A stretch of DNA of 64,000 bases from Treponema sp. (lineage in GTDB: Bacteria; Spirochaetota; Spirochaetia; Treponematales; Treponemataceae). Below, piece by piece: positions 41,964-52,530 of this stretch (positions are counted from its first letter, which is position 1; the number at the start of each line of letters is the position of its first letter). The translations under genes were made by a program, and so were the position numbers. The notes under the pieces were generated by a model. That model did not search any database. It was not told the DNA's origin and saw nothing but the letters and a program-made list of their open reading frames with translations. The DNA lies in NCBI GenBank assembly GCA_016286535.1, contig JAEESZ010000001.1, positions 1-64,000 of the forward strand, read 5' to 3'.

Positions 41964-42533
41964 TTACTTTATAATTCTTATGTTATCTATATAAAAATGT
42001 GACTCTTTAGGGTAAATCTCCCAGTTATCCATATTAATGGTGATTCGCTTTACGTCATATGCATAATCCATAAAAGCAGACATATCGAATACAACAGTAT
42101 GTTCTCCAGGGGCAATACTGTAAGAAGGTCCCTGACACCATTTCCAGGAATCAGTTGCCTGAAAAACTGCAGTAATATTGTAGGTATAATTTTCAGGATT
42201 ATAGAAATCTACAACAAGATAACGGGTACCGGAAAGATCATTTGTACCATCATAGAACCATGATGCTGATTTTGATGAATCTGCTGTCATAGCTTCCATG
42301 GTAAGTTCAAGGGAATGGCGTCCCTGTGATGACCAGTCCATGGAAATATTTGCCCCAGATGAAATTTTATGACCACCGAACTGATCCCAGTCAAATCCAG
42401 CCCAGATCCAGTAGTTTCCATTTTCGAAACCATCAAATAAAACTTCTGTTCCTTTAGGAAGGGGAATATCTACCTGTGCATAAAGAAAAGTAGAAGTCAA
42501 TAAAATTAATAAAGCAAAAAATATCTTTTTCAT
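41964..42533 (-). CDS. Secreted beta-sandwich protein, possibly carbohydrate-binding
   Basis: The protein has 189 residues with a signal peptide (FFALLILLTSTFLYAQ). The mature part is rich in Trp, Tyr, Gly and Asp in a strand pattern like galactose-binding/CBM jelly-rolls: EVLFDGFENGNYWIWAGFDW, GRHSLELTM, RYLVVDFYNPENYTYNITAVF, and a final SHFYIDNIRI, which is a common last strand of such domains. It starts 15 nt after the chemoreceptor gene with a good GAGGAG site. It may capture sugar in the periplasm for the receptor. I cannot assign a CBM family. Confidence 0.75.
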   Translation of the reverse strand: MKKIFFALLILLTSTFLYAQVDIPLPKGTEVLFDGFENGNYWIWAGFDWDQFGGHKISSGANISMDWSSQGRHSLELTMEAMTADSSKSASWFYDGTNDLSGTRYLVVDFYNPENYTYNITAVFQATDSWKWCQGPSYSIAPGEHTVVFDMSAFMDYAYDVKRITINMDNWEIYPKESHFYIDNIRIIK

Positions 42534-42548
42534 AATCTTCTCCTCACA

Positions 42549-44747
42549 CTACTCTACTTTGAACTTGTTCATAGCTTCTCTTAACTTAGCTATACTTTCT
42601 ACGTTCATTTCTACACACTGCTGAGCCTTTTTAGAGAAAGAACTGATTGCATCTGTCTTTTCTGTCATGTTTCTTACATTATTGTTTACAGATGTTGTCA
42701 TACTGGCAATGGTATCCATTTCTATAGAAACCTGTTTACTTCCTTCCATCATTTCGTCAGAGTCGTTTTTAACGTTTCCGGTAATATGATTAATTGTGTG
42801 AATAAGATCAAGAACCTGTTCACTGCCTTCGTTCTGCTGCTTCATAGCCTCATCAATGATAAGTTCCTGTTCACTTACAGTTTTTGTAAGATTAAAGATG
42901 CTGCTGAACTGTTCCTGAACCTTCTTAGTTGATTCAGAAATTTCGGTAATAAGATTCTGTACTTCGCCAAGTTCGTTCTGGATTTTTGTACCCTGAGAAT
43001 TTGACTCTTCTGCAAGTTTACGGATTTCGCCTGCAACTACAGAGAAGCCCTGTCCGCTTTCACCTGCATGAGCAGCTTCGATTGCGGCATTCATAGCAAG
43101 AAGGTTTGTTTGACTTGCAATGTTTCTGATAACGGCTGATGCTTCCTGAAGATTCTTAGAACGATCCTCAATCTTAGAAGAAAGGTCTGCTGTGTTATCG
43201 ATTAATGACTGACCAAGTTCTGAAGCCTGTTCAAGTAAACTGATTGATGAACGGTTATTTTCAAGAATTCCTGTTACGCTTCTAATATTTGCAGTCATCT
43301 GTTCAATTGAAGCAGATGAGTTAGAAACGCTGGAAGCCTGAGTTTCAATATTTTCGTTTAATTTCTTAATATTTTTTACAATCTGTTCTACAACAGAGCG
43401 GGCTTCTTCTACACCGGCTGCATGATCCTGCATCTGACTCTGAATTGAGGCAATACTTGCAGTAATATCATCAACAGCTTTAGAAGTCTGGGTCATAGAA
43501 TCATCAAGCTGATTACCAATTCCGTCCATTTCTTCGCTGGAAGCCTTAACGTCTTTAATAGAAGAAGAAAGCTTATCCATAGTTTTATTAAAGCTTTCGC
43601 ACATTGCACCAATTTCGTTAGTCTGATTAGCATGAAGACGAACTGTCATATCACCATCACCTTCACTGATGTTCTGTAAAGCCTGAACTGTAATCTGAAG
43701 AGGTTTTGTAATTCTGCTTACAACAAAGAATACAATTGCAGTTACAATTACAATCTGAAGAATAAAGGCAAAAATAATATTCCAGATGGTTTTCCATGCA
43801 TTACTGTTAATTTCGTTTACGGGAGTCTTGGAAATAAAGTACCAGTAGGCCCCGGAACGATCTACAACAGTTTTTGCAACAGTTACAAACAGAAGTTCGT
43901 TATCAATTTTTGTAGTAAAACTTACTGTTGAAGCATCTTTTTTTCCGTCTTTAGAATCAATAAGCCTTGCAAAATCAGAATTCTTATATAAAGAACTTTT
44001 AATACCAACTTTACTTCCATCGCTTGCAGCTAAAACTGTACCATTTGAAGTAAGGAACTGACATTTTGTTCCCTTATAAATAGAAGTACCATCCATCATG
44101 CCGCCAAGACCGGAAAGCACGATATCAACTCCGGCAACACCGGATCTCTGTCCGATAGAGTTTATAATAGGAGAGAAAATCTGTGCTGTAAGGACACGTT
44201 CACCGTCAATAGTTTTATTTACAGGTTCACTTATAAATGTACTTGGAGCGTTTGCACTTTCAGCAATCTGCTCAGAGGTAAATTCAGTTACAATATCGTT
44301 TTTAATACGACCATTTTTGTCTCTGATGTAGTGAACTTTAAACTGTCCAAGAGGATTATCAATATAATCCATACGTTTTTCATCTTTGTGGTCAAACATG
44401 TTTGGCAACCAGTAAGCCCAGGCAGAATCGATTGTTGAAGATTTTACCATAGCTCTGACAGCCTGTTCAGCAGAAGAAGTTCGCTGTTTTTCTGGAATTG
44501 CCCAGGTTCCACCAAGCATTCCGGAGAGAGCTTCTGCGGAATAAAGCATCTGTGTAATCTTCTTTTCTACTGCGTCACCTTTTTTTTCTGTCAGGGTAAT
44601 TATACTTTTAGTAATTTGTTCTTTGTTACTATTAAGAACGGTTCTTCCAATCATAAATGTCATTAAGATTGAAATAGCAGCCATTCCTAATCCCAAGGAT
44701 AGAACCAGAGTGGTTCTAATCGACCTAAAAGAATTACTATTACTCAT
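42549..44747 (-). CDS. Methyl-accepting chemotaxis protein
   Basis: The protein has about 732 residues using the third of three consecutive ATGs, 6 nt after GGAG. A first membrane segment ([20 protein letters not shown]) and a second near residue 335 ([20 protein letters not shown]) enclose a periplasmic double-Cache-like sensor with [12 protein letters not shown] and [17 protein letters not shown] domain ([24 protein letters not shown]) is followed by the signalling coiled coil with the hairpin tip [20 protein letters not shown] and [16 protein letters not shown]. It signals to CheA/CheW. It is the first gene of a pair with a secreted sugar-binding-like protein. Confidence 0.96.
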   Translation of the reverse strand: MSNSNSFRSIRTTLVLSLGLGMAAISILMTFMIGRTVLNSNKEQITKSIITLTEKKGDAVEKKITQMLYSAEALSGMLGGTWAIPEKQRTSSAEQAVRAMVKSSTIDSAWAYWLPNMFDHKDEKRMDYIDNPLGQFKVHYIRDKNGRIKNDIVTEFTSEQIAESANAPSTFISEPVNKTIDGERVLTAQIFSPIINSIGQRSGVAGVDIVLSGLGGMMDGTSIYKGTKCQFLTSNGTVLAASDGSKVGIKSSLYKNSDFARLIDSKDGKKDASTVSFTTKIDNELLFVTVAKTVVDRSGAYWYFISKTPVNEINSNAWKTIWNIIFAFILQIVIVTAIVFFVVSRITKPLQITVQALQNISEGDGDMTVRLHANQTNEIGAMCESFNKTMDKLSSSIKDVKASSEEMDGIGNQLDDSMTQTSKAVDDITASIASIQSQMQDHAAGVEEARSVVEQIVKNIKKLNENIETQASSVSNSSASIEQMTANIRSVTGILENNRSSISLLEQASELGQSLIDNTADLSSKIEDRSKNLQEASAVIRNIASQTNLLAMNAAIEAAHAGESGQGFSVVAGEIRKLAEESNSQGTKIQNELGEVQNLITEISESTKKVQEQFSSIFNLTKTVSEQELIIDEAMKQQNEGSEQVLDLIHTINHITGNVKNDSDEMMEGSKQVSIEMDTIASMTTSVNNNVRNMTEKTDAISSFSKKAQQCVEMNVESIAKLREAMNKFKVE

Positions 44748-44855
44748 CATCATCTCCAATGATTTAAATTATTTTTTCACATAATGAATGTAGTCCTTGT
44801 AGTAAATTTAATCAATCTAGTTAAACGTTTTTTTTAAGTAAATTTCCTATAATTT

Positions 44856-45644
44856 TTAGTTATGATTTAGGTGTTTTTCCCTAATTATGAGCGATCTGAG
44901 AGCCTCCACTCCAACTTTAATTGCCAGTTCCGTATCGTGAGCCTGCTTATTCTCAAGCCCCTTCTTTGCCCTTTCCTGATTAGCCACAACAAGGAAGCAG
45001 GAACCTACCCTAACCCTTAAAAACTGCCCCGCAATAAAGAGTGCCGCACTTTCCATTTCTGAAGCAAGACAGCCCATGCGTAGCCAGGCCTGCCATTTAT
45101 TTTCAAGTTCATAGCTTACAGGCATAATCTCCGGTTCATGCTGTCCAAAGAAAGAATCCTTACACTGCACAACACCTGTATGATGACGAACTTTTAAGCT
45201 CCTGGCAGCATCAACCAGGGCATTTACACAGTCCAGGTTTGCAACTGCAGGATACTCAATTGGGGCAAATTCCCGGCTGGTACCTTCCATACGTACAGCT
45301 CCGGTTGCAATAACAATATCTCCGCCCATAACATCTTCCTGCATACCGCCGCAGGTTCCTACCCTAATAAAGGTGTGGGCCCCGCACTTGGCAAGCTCAT
45401 CAATGGCAATGGCAGCAGACGGACCACCAATTCCCGTAGAGGTAACAGAAACCTTTACCCCCTCAAGATATCCGGTATAAGTTGTATACTCACGAACATC
45501 TGCTACAAGTTTTGCATTTTCAAAATGTTCTGCAATTTTTTTACATCTTTTTGGATCTCCGGGTAAAATTACATATTTACCAATATCCTCAGGACCAACT
45601 CCTGTATGATATTGTTTTCCGGAACCTTCTGTATAATCAACCAT
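44856..45644 (-). CDS. udp: Uridine phosphorylase
   Basis: The protein has 262 residues, normal for the NP-I family. [18 protein letters not shown] is the phosphate-binding start. [27 protein letters not shown] and [14 protein letters not shown] fit uridine phosphorylase, and [11 protein letters not shown] is the ribose-binding MES motif. It splits uridine to uracil and ribose-1-phosphate in the cytoplasm. It begins 9 nt after the LacI-sensor/GGDEF gene, with AGGGGG before the ATG, so both lie in one operon. Confidence 0.93.
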   Translation of the reverse strand: MVDYTEGSGKQYHTGVGPEDIGKYVILPGDPKRCKKIAEHFENAKLVADVREYTTYTGYLEGVKVSVTSTGIGGPSAAIAIDELAKCGAHTFIRVGTCGGMQEDVMGGDIVIATGAVRMEGTSREFAPIEYPAVANLDCVNALVDAARSLKVRHHTGVVQCKDSFFGQHEPEIMPVSYELENKWQAWLRMGCLASEMESAALFIAGQFLRVRVGSCFLVVANQERAKKGLENKQAHDTELAIKVGVEALRSLIIREKHLNHN

Positions 45645-45653
45645 AATATCCCC

Positions 45654-47555
45654 CTATCTATCTTCCTTATCTTCGTTTTTATGAAATTCCTGTTTTTTCT
45701 TGTACATAATCTTATCAACTTCTTCTACAGCCTGTTCAAGGGTAAGATTTGAGTTGGAAGGAAGTAAATAACTTCCCACACTTGCAGAAAGAGTATATGG
45801 CAGCTTCATAATCTTTGTTTTCTGACTGATTCTTTCTGTAATTTTAACACAATAATCTTCGCCGTTGTAGTTTCTGCTGTTACCGACAACCAGAAATTCA
45901 TCACCACCATAGCGGATACAAAGCCAGTTCTTGGGAACCACCTCCATAACTGCAGCCGCAATAGTTTTTACGGCGAGGTCTCCATGCAAATGTCCGAATT
46001 TATCATTGATTGTCTTCATTTTGTTGATATCAACAAAGAAAAGCACTGTGGTAAGACCATTTTTTTTGTTTTGAGAATAATAAGGTCTTGCAAGCTTTTC
46101 AAGACCTACGCGGTTCAGCATTCCGGAAAGGGCATCCTGTGTAGAAAGCTTTAAGAACTGCTGGCTCATCTGCTTATACATATTCTTTTTTCTAAAACGT
46201 TCAATACAGGTACCAAAGTTATGGGTCCAGTTATAGCCGAAGTTATTGTCCAGCATTGAAAGATTATTTTTAGAAACAAAGTAGCCATGTACATAAGAAT
46301 GATGGAATATCGGAATAAAGAGGAAAACATTTGATTCCTCTCCGGCCTTCATTTTTGCAGGGACAAGGTCGCGAACGGGAATCATTTCCCGAAGATACTT
46401 TTTATCTCCCTGTATTGAACAGACTGCCTGAAGATTTGGACCATAGCTTAAGTTCTGAGGCAGGTTTTCGCTTGAATTAATAAGAATAGAAGACCAGTCA
46501 GAACGCATAAATACACAGAAATCTGAACCTTCAAACTTGTGGGATCTTGAAAAGAACATTTCCAGATTGGTAAGAAGGGTAAATACATCTGCTGCCTCTG
46601 AAAATATATCGTTCATCTGGTCTATCTGGGAATTAAAGGCTTCCTGTTTATTAGAAAAATCAAGCAGCTGCGTAATTATGGCGTTTTGATTTACGGTGGC
46701 AGGAACGGCACAGCCGCAGGTTGATCTGAATACAGGAAGTGATTTTATTTTAAGAAGGACTTCTCCATCAAGATTAAAAAGCCTGCTCAGGGCTTCAAAA
46801 CCCGCCTGTTCTGAATTGGCCCTTACGGTAGAAAGAGCCGGAGTAATATATCTTGAATAATTCAAATCATCATAGCCAACAACCCTTAAGTCATCCGGAA
46901 TCTTTATTTTATTCTCTGCGGCAACCTTCATAATTGCATAGGCTGTAAGGTCGTTTGCACAGACAAGGGCCTTTGGGCAGGGCTTTCCATCTTTTAAATA
47001 GTGAGAAAACCAGTCATAGGCATAATTGTATTCGCAGCCCTGCAGGGAAATAACCTTTTCGCTTTCAAAAGGAATGTTATTATCCTGTAAAGCAAGTCTA
47101 AAGGCCTTGTAACGTTCTGCAAAATCAACGGACTTTTCCTGGCCGCCAATAAACATTAAATCACTAATTCCGTGAACCTTTATAAGATGATTTATAAGCT
47201 CATAAAAGCCTGAATAATTGTCTATATGAATACAGCTGATGCCATTCAGTTTTTTATTAATTGTAATGGCTGGAATACCGGCCTTTAAAACCCGAAGTCT
47301 TTCCCTTTCGAGAACCCTCTGATTATTTATTAAGTCGGCAAGAATAATTACGCCGTTAAAATCTTCATAATGAATCAGGTTAAAAATAGAATAGCCTGTA
47401 TAATTAGGGAAGCCCGAAAATTCCACGTAATCGTAGGCATCGAAAATGTAAATATCAATATTCTGATCTTTTGCGGCTCTTTTTAATCCGTTAATAAAAT
47501 CAACAAGAAAATAAGAAGACCATCCGCAAGTTAAAACAGCTATTTTTCGCTTCAT
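45654..47555 (-). CDS. LacI-type sensor fused to a GGDEF diguanylate cyclase
   Basis: The protein has about 633 residues from the ATG at 47555, with GAGGG 5 nt upstream. Residues 1-285 are a periplasmic-binding-protein-like (LacI/GalR) sensor: KIAVLTCGWSSYFLVDFINGL, GISDLMFIGG, ALVCANDLTAYAIMKVA, DDLRVVGYDDLNYSRYITP. No helix-turn-helix precedes it and there is no signal peptide. A GAF-like middle part follows (about 300-455). The GGDEF domain has LDNRVGLEKLARP-like start and IRYGGDEFLVVG, an intact active site. It probably makes cyclic di-GMP in response to an intracellular sugar or nucleoside. A TTGCAA-N17-TATAGT promoter precedes it and udp follows. Confidence 0.9.
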   Translation of the reverse strand: MKRKIAVLTCGWSSYFLVDFINGLKRAAKDQNIDIYIFDAYDYVEFSGFPNYTGYSIFNLIHYEDFNGVIILADLINNQRVLERERLRVLKAGIPAITINKKLNGISCIHIDNYSGFYELINHLIKVHGISDLMFIGGQEKSVDFAERYKAFRLALQDNNIPFESEKVISLQGCEYNYAYDWFSHYLKDGKPCPKALVCANDLTAYAIMKVAAENKIKIPDDLRVVGYDDLNYSRYITPALSTVRANSEQAGFEALSRLFNLDGEVLLKIKSLPVFRSTCGCAVPATVNQNAIITQLLDFSNKQEAFNSQIDQMNDIFSEAADVFTLLTNLEMFFSRSHKFEGSDFCVFMRSDWSSILINSSENLPQNLSYGPNLQAVCSIQGDKKYLREMIPVRDLVPAKMKAGEESNVFLFIPIFHHSYVHGYFVSKNNLSMLDNNFGYNWTHNFGTCIERFRKKNMYKQMSQQFLKLSTQDALSGMLNRVGLEKLARPYYSQNKKNGLTTVLFFVDINKMKTINDKFGHLHGDLAVKTIAAAVMEVVPKNWLCIRYGGDEFLVVGNSRNYNGEDYCVKITERISQKTKIMKLPYTLSASVGSYLLPSNSNLTLEQAVEEVDKIMYKKKQEFHKNEDKEDR

Positions 47556-47570
47556 AAACACCCTCTATAT

Positions 47571-47599
47571 ACTATAAGAGAAAATACGTATATTTGCAA
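47571..47599 (-). promoter_or_regulatory. Promoter of the LacI-GGDEF/udp operon
   Basis: Minus-strand TTGCAA (47594-47599), 17-nt spacer, TATAGT (47571-47576). The predicted start near 47564 falls at the GAGGG ribosome-binding site, so the leader is very short. Confidence 0.5.
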
Positions 47600-47654
47600 A
47601 GAATAAATTAAGGCATTGACAATAGTCTTTAAATTGTTAAGAATTTATTCTTAT

Positions 47655-49412
47655 ATGGAAAAATTAAATTTAGCAGGCTACTTTAAGAAATATCTCTTTT
47701 TTTATCTGCTGGCCTTCCTCGCAATGGCGTCAGGTACAATGCTGGATCAGATTGCCCCATTAATTGTTCAGCATATTATTGATGATGTTCTTGTAGCAAA
47801 AAAAATCGAACTTTTAAAATATTTTCTTCTCGGCTTTCTTGCCATTGGAATTGGAAGATGTATTTTTCAATATTCAAAGGAATTTTTGTGTGACTGGAGT
47901 GGAAGTAAAATTGCTTCCGAGGTCAGAATAAATCTTTTTCAAAAAATTCAGAGTCTTTCTGCAAACTTTTTTGACGGCATAAATTCCGGCGAGCTTATGA
48001 GCCGCGTAAAGGATGATGTTGACCGCATCTGGGATATTGCTGCCTTTATGGGTATTTTAATGGCAGAAGTTATTATCAGAACAGTTTCAACCCTATTTTT
48101 TATGATAAGGATAAACTGGCAACTAGCCTTAATACCTGTTATTGGAATGATTATTTCCGGAATAATTGCCGTATTAATGGAAAAGCAGCTGGATGATTTA
48201 TACGGACAGGTTGCCCAGGAAGGTTCAGAAATGAATAACACTGCGGCAGAAAACCTTGCAGGAATAAGGACCGTAAAGGCTTTTAGCCGGGAAGGTTTTG
48301 AAATTGCAAAATTCCATAAGCATAATCAGAAATTTTATGAACTCAACATTGACTTAAGCCGGGTATTCGTAAAATTTAATCCTGTTATTCAGATTATCAC
48401 AAAGCTTTTGACCATGATTGCACTTTTACTGGGGGGCCTTATTGTAATAAAGGGAAATCCTCTGGACGGCTGGAAAAAAATGAGTGTCGGCCAGCTGATT
48501 GCCTTTATTCAGTATATTGGCGGTATGATATGGCCTATGGAAATGTTAGGCTGGCTTACCAACGGTTTTTCGAGTGCCAAGGCCAGTGTAAAACGCCTGA
48601 ATAAGATTTACCAGGAATGTCCGCAGATAACCAGTAAGGAAGATTTTCTTGATGATGAACTTTCTACAGCCCTTTATTCGCCGCTGGATATTAACGGGGA
48701 TATCAGCTTTGAACATGTAAGCTATAAAAACATTTTAAAGGATGTAAGTTTTGAAATTAAAAGCGGTCAGACTCTTGGAATTATGGGAGCAACCGGTTCA
48801 GGAAAGACTACTATCCTTAATCTGCTTAAGAGAATGTACGATGTAAGCGAAGGTTCAATAAAAATTGACGGAATGGACATAAGGGATCTTCCTCTTCCTA
48901 CCCTTAGAAAAGCTGTTTCTTGTGTTATGCAGGATATCTTCCTCTTTTCTGACACAATTGAAGGAAATATCCGGCTTGGAATGAGGGAATCCATTACAAC
49001 TGCCCAGGTAAGAGCCTCTTTAACCCAGGCCCATGCCATAGACTTTGTAGATAAAATGGAAAAGAAGGAAGAAACCGTTATTGGAGAACGTGGAGTCGGC
49101 CTTTCCGGCGGACAAAAGCAGAGAATCACCATTGCAAGAGCCCTTGCAAGAAAAACTCCTGTTCTTGTACTTGATGATTCAACTTCTGCCCTTGATACAG
49201 AAACCGAAAAAGATATTCAGGAAGTTTTGAAAAACCTGACAGGAATGACAAAAATAATCATTGCCCACAGAATTAGTGCCGTAAGAAACGCAGACATGAT
49301 TATTGTTTTAGACAAGGGCCAGATTGCAGAAAAAGGAAAGCACGAAGAACTGCTGACTTTGGGTGGACTTTATAAGGAAACTTACGATTCACAGTACGGA
49401 GAAGTTAAATGA
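47655..49412 (+). CDS. ABC exporter half, degenerate ATPase site
   Basis: The protein has about 585 residues if the ATG at 47655 (MEKLNLAGYF) is used. A TTG at 47616 is in frame, but that TTGACA looks like a -35 element. Six membrane segments are followed by an ATPase domain with GATGSGKTT (Walker A), an intact signature LSGGQKQR, and Walker B VLVLDDSTSALD, in which Asp replaces the catalytic Glu. It forms a heterodimer with the next gene, whose pattern is the mirror image. Such pairs export drugs or lipids, but the substrate is unknown. Confidence 0.92.
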   Translation: MEKLNLAGYFKKYLFFYLLAFLAMASGTMLDQIAPLIVQHIIDDVLVAKKIELLKYFLLGFLAIGIGRCIFQYSKEFLCDWSGSKIASEVRINLFQKIQSLSANFFDGINSGELMSRVKDDVDRIWDIAAFMGILMAEVIIRTVSTLFFMIRINWQLALIPVIGMIISGIIAVLMEKQLDDLYGQVAQEGSEMNNTAAENLAGIRTVKAFSREGFEIAKFHKHNQKFYELNIDLSRVFVKFNPVIQIITKLLTMIALLLGGLIVIKGNPLDGWKKMSVGQLIAFIQYIGGMIWPMEMLGWLTNGFSSAKASVKRLNKIYQECPQITSKEDFLDDELSTALYSPLDINGDISFEHVSYKNILKDVSFEIKSGQTLGIMGATGSGKTTILNLLKRMYDVSEGSIKIDGMDIRDLPLPTLRKAVSCVMQDIFLFSDTIEGNIRLGMRESITTAQVRASLTQAHAIDFVDKMEKKEETVIGERGVGLSGGQKQRITIARALARKTPVLVLDDSTSALDTETEKDIQEVLKNLTGMTKIIIAHRISAVRNADMIIVLDKGQIAEKGKHEELLTLGGLYKETYDSQYGEVK

Positions 49413-51172
49413 ACAGTTATAAGATAGATGAAAAACAGGTGCAGAAGTCTAACTTTGAGACCATGCCCCGCCTTTTTAAATATTTATTAAAATATAAGTT
49501 CCGCATCCTCACAGTACTTTTACTTATGGCTTTTGGAACCGCGGTAGAATTAATAAATCCTCTCTTAATAGAAAGAGCTATAGATTCTTACATCATCCCT
49601 GCAAAAATTCCGGGGCTGGTAAAAATCGTCATAATTGGAGCTGTATTAAATATTTTATGCGTACTGGCAATTAAACTCCGTATGCTTATTATGGCAAAAA
49701 CCAGTAACAAGGTAATTCAGGAACTGCGCCAGGAACTTTATAATCACATTCAGAGTCTGGATCTGGAATTTTTTGATAACAGACCTTCCGGAAAAATTCT
49801 TGCCCGCATTATCGGAGATACAAACTCCCTTAAAGATATTATAGAAAACTCTGTAACAACTCTTATTCCAAACATCATTACAGTTGCAGCCGTAACCATA
49901 ATCATGTTCATTAAAAACTGGAAGCTGGCCCTGGCCGCTTTATGCACCCTTCCCTTTTTAATTGGCGGAGTCTTTTTAATTTCCATAATGGCAGAAAAAC
50001 ACTGGAAGGCAAAAAGACAAAAATCTTCCAACATGAATGCCTTTATAAACGAGGATCTTTCGGGAATAAAAATTATTCAGAGCTTCAGGGCAGAAGCAGA
50101 AACCGACCAGACTTTTCAACAGCTGGTATGGGAAGACCGCAAGGAATTTATAAGGGCTGTAAGATGGTGCGATGCCTTTGGTTCCTGGATTGACTTATGC
50201 TGGTCTATTGGAACAATGGCTCTTTACATGACCGGTATTTTAATTCTTGGAATTGATAATATTTCCATTGGTACCTATATTGCTTTTGGAACTTATGTAG
50301 GTATGTTCTGGCAGCCAATTTTGAACCTTAGTAACTTTTATAATCAGTTTGTAAATGCGGCAAGTGGTGCAGAACGTATTTTTGAAATTATAGATACAAA
50401 GGCAAAAATTGCTGATGATGATAATTCTAAGGTGCTGCCGGCCATAAAGGGTAAGGTGGAGTTCAAAAATGTTTCTTTTGGTTACAAGGACGAAAACCTG
50501 GTTCTGGAAAATCTTTCTTTTGAAGTTAAGGAAGGCGAAACTATTGCCCTAGTAGGTCCTACAGGAGCCGGAAAATCTACAATTGTAAACCTGCTCAGCC
50601 GTTTTTATGATGTAAATTCTGGGCAGATTCTTATAGACGGCTACGACATTAAGTCTGCAACCCTTGAAAGCTTAAGAAGCCAGATGGGAATAATGACTCA
50701 GGATAATTACATTTTCAGCGGAACTATAAAGGAGAATATTCTTTATGGAAAACTGGATGCCAGCGATGAAGAAATAATTGAGGCAAGTAAGGCGGTTCAT
50801 GCCCATGACTTTATTGTAAATCTTCCGGACGGTTACGAAACAAAACTTACCGCCAGGGGCGGAGAACTTTCTAACGGACAGCGTCAGTTAATAGCCTTTG
50901 CAAGAACAATTCTTTCCAATCCTAAGATTCTTATTCTTGATGAGGCAACCTCAAGTATTGATACAAAAACTGAACTTTTAGTTCAAAGCGGTATCTCAAA
51001 TATGCTTAAGGGCCGTACCAGTTTTGTAATTGCCCACCGACTTTCTACAATTCAGAATGCTGATAGAATTTTTGTAATTGATAATAAAGGCATTGTAGAA
51101 AGCGGCAGTCCATCAGAACTGATGGCTAAGAAAGGGGAATATTACAAGTTACGTTCAGCACAATTTGATTAA
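49409..51172 (+). CDS. ABC exporter half, canonical ATPase site
   Basis: The protein has 587 residues and overlaps the previous gene by 4 nt (ATGA). Six membrane segments come first, then GPTGAGKST, a changed signature LSNGQRQL, and a full Walker B ILILDEATSSID with Glu. With its partner it gives one competent site (this Walker A/B with the partner's LSGGQ) and one degenerate site, as in BmrCD- and TM287/288-type exporters. It is convergent with creD, overlapping by 4 nt. Confidence 0.94.
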   Translation: MNSYKIDEKQVQKSNFETMPRLFKYLLKYKFRILTVLLLMAFGTAVELINPLLIERAIDSYIIPAKIPGLVKIVIIGAVLNILCVLAIKLRMLIMAKTSNKVIQELRQELYNHIQSLDLEFFDNRPSGKILARIIGDTNSLKDIIENSVTTLIPNIITVAAVTIIMFIKNWKLALAALCTLPFLIGGVFLISIMAEKHWKAKRQKSSNMNAFINEDLSGIKIIQSFRAEAETDQTFQQLVWEDRKEFIRAVRWCDAFGSWIDLCWSIGTMALYMTGILILGIDNISIGTYIAFGTYVGMFWQPILNLSNFYNQFVNAASGAERIFEIIDTKAKIADDDNSKVLPAIKGKVEFKNVSFGYKDENLVLENLSFEVKEGETIALVGPTGAGKSTIVNLLSRFYDVNSGQILIDGYDIKSATLESLRSQMGIMTQDNYIFSGTIKENILYGKLDASDEEIIEASKAVHAHDFIVNLPDGYETKLTARGGELSNGQRQLIAFARTILSNPKILILDEATSSIDTKTELLVQSGISNMLKGRTSFVIAHRLSTIQNADRIFVIDNKGIVESGSPSELMAKKGEYYKLRSAQFD

Positions 51173-52506
51173 TTCTTCTTTTCTACTTCATCTTCTTCTG
51201 CACGGCTTATTTCATACCAGTCAATTTTGCGGGTAATGAACATGAGCAGCAGAAGAACAACGAAGAGACCTATACTTCCAATTAATAAAGCATAGTCTTC
51301 TGCCTGTAAGGTTCCGTAAAGGAAGATGTAAGAGATGAACTGAACGGCACTAAGCATACCGCCCCATTTGAAGCTCTTGAAAATAGCAACCGCATAGAAA
51401 AGGGTTGCAAGGCAGACACAAATGCTGCAGATAAAGTAAGTAAGGTCAAAAGGAAGATGTTCAGAAATTGAAAGAAGCAGAAGATAGAAAATTACATCTG
51501 CAAAACCAATCAGACAATACTGAACAGGATGGATTCTTGTTTTAGAAAAGATTTCAGAAACTAAAAGAGCAATAAATGGAATCAAAAGGAAAAGCAAGGC
51601 ATATTTTACGCTTCTTTCGGTCTTTTTATATGAATCTACAGGAATCATAAAAGAAACACAAATTGATTCAGGATAGAATTTATTTTCGGAAAGCCAGCTC
51701 TTTGGGTAAACAGTACTTAAACCTGCAATATTCCAGGAAGCTGTAAAGCCCTTGTCTGAAAGTTCCCTTTCCTTTGGAAGCCAGCCGCCCGAAAAACTTG
51801 GAGACGGCCAGTTTGACTTCATTGTATATTTATTGTCAGCAGCAATAGGACGAAGCTTAATATTTTCTCCACCCTGGAAATCTATTAAGGCAGAAATATT
51901 AAAGCCCTGCGAAAGCTGAATTTCCGGAAGAGTATAATATACAGAAGTTGTAAAAGGAGAAATAAAATCATATTTTACAGGAGATACATTCAGATTTTCA
52001 TTATTAAGCTTAAAGACCGGCTGTTTTGTAAGGGTTTTTGAATTAGACATACCAAGAATTAAAACAGCTTCTTTTGTAAGAACATCTTTTTGAGAAATTC
52101 CAAAAAATGAAAAATCAAAAGAAGTAAAAGAAGAATCAAGATTAATCTGACCATTAAAGGCTGTTACCTTAAAGATTCCACGGGTAAGAGAATATGGTTC
52201 TACATTAATATCCAGATTAAGATTTTCCGGAGCAAAAACAACATATTTTGTTTCTACTTCTGTGTGGGCATTTCCCTTTGTGTCAAAAACTTCTTTATAG
52301 CTTTTATAAGGAATTGCAATTACAATTCCCTGAATTTCTGCAGTCTGTCCCAGAGGCTCAGTTATGGAAGCTACAGCTTCTTTCTGGTAGTTTTTTCTGT
52401 CTCTTACAAGACTTTTTATTAATCCGATTGGGATTAAAAATAATAAAACCAAAACAAAAATCAAAATAAATTTCAAAGCTGTTTTTGAAACCGGCATTTT
52501 TTTCAT
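51169..52506 (-). CDS. creD: CreD-family inner membrane protein
   Basis: The protein has 445 residues. An N-terminal membrane segment (LKFILIFVLVLLFLIPIGLI) is followed by the CreD-type GQTAEIQGIVIAIPYK, a large periplasmic beta-rich domain, then FTASWNIAGLSTVYPKSW and five to six C-terminal membrane segments with YALLFLLIPFIALLVSEI and HPVQYCLIGFADVIFYLLLLSISEHLPF, all family hallmarks. CreD is linked to envelope stress and beta-lactam response in other bacteria. GGAGG precedes the ATG. The hydratase gene ends 24 nt upstream on the same strand. Confidence 0.92.
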   Translation of the reverse strand: MKKMPVSKTALKFILIFVLVLLFLIPIGLIKSLVRDRKNYQKEAVASITEPLGQTAEIQGIVIAIPYKSYKEVFDTKGNAHTEVETKYVVFAPENLNLDINVEPYSLTRGIFKVTAFNGQINLDSSFTSFDFSFFGISQKDVLTKEAVLILGMSNSKTLTKQPVFKLNNENLNVSPVKYDFISPFTTSVYYTLPEIQLSQGFNISALIDFQGGENIKLRPIAADNKYTMKSNWPSPSFSGGWLPKERELSDKGFTASWNIAGLSTVYPKSWLSENKFYPESICVSFMIPVDSYKKTERSVKYALLFLLIPFIALLVSEIFSKTRIHPVQYCLIGFADVIFYLLLLSISEHLPFDLTYFICSICVCLATLFYAVAIFKSFKWGGMLSAVQFISYIFLYGTLQAEDYALLIGSIGLFVVLLLLMFITRKIDWYEISRAEEDEVEKKN

Positions 52507-52530
52507 AACTTTACCTCCAGTATAGAGTAA

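Noticed and set aside
49409-49412. ABC genes as one broken gene
   Set aside because: The 4-nt ATGA overlap joins two full-length half-transporters, each with its own membrane and ATPase domain; it is normal coupling, not a frameshift.
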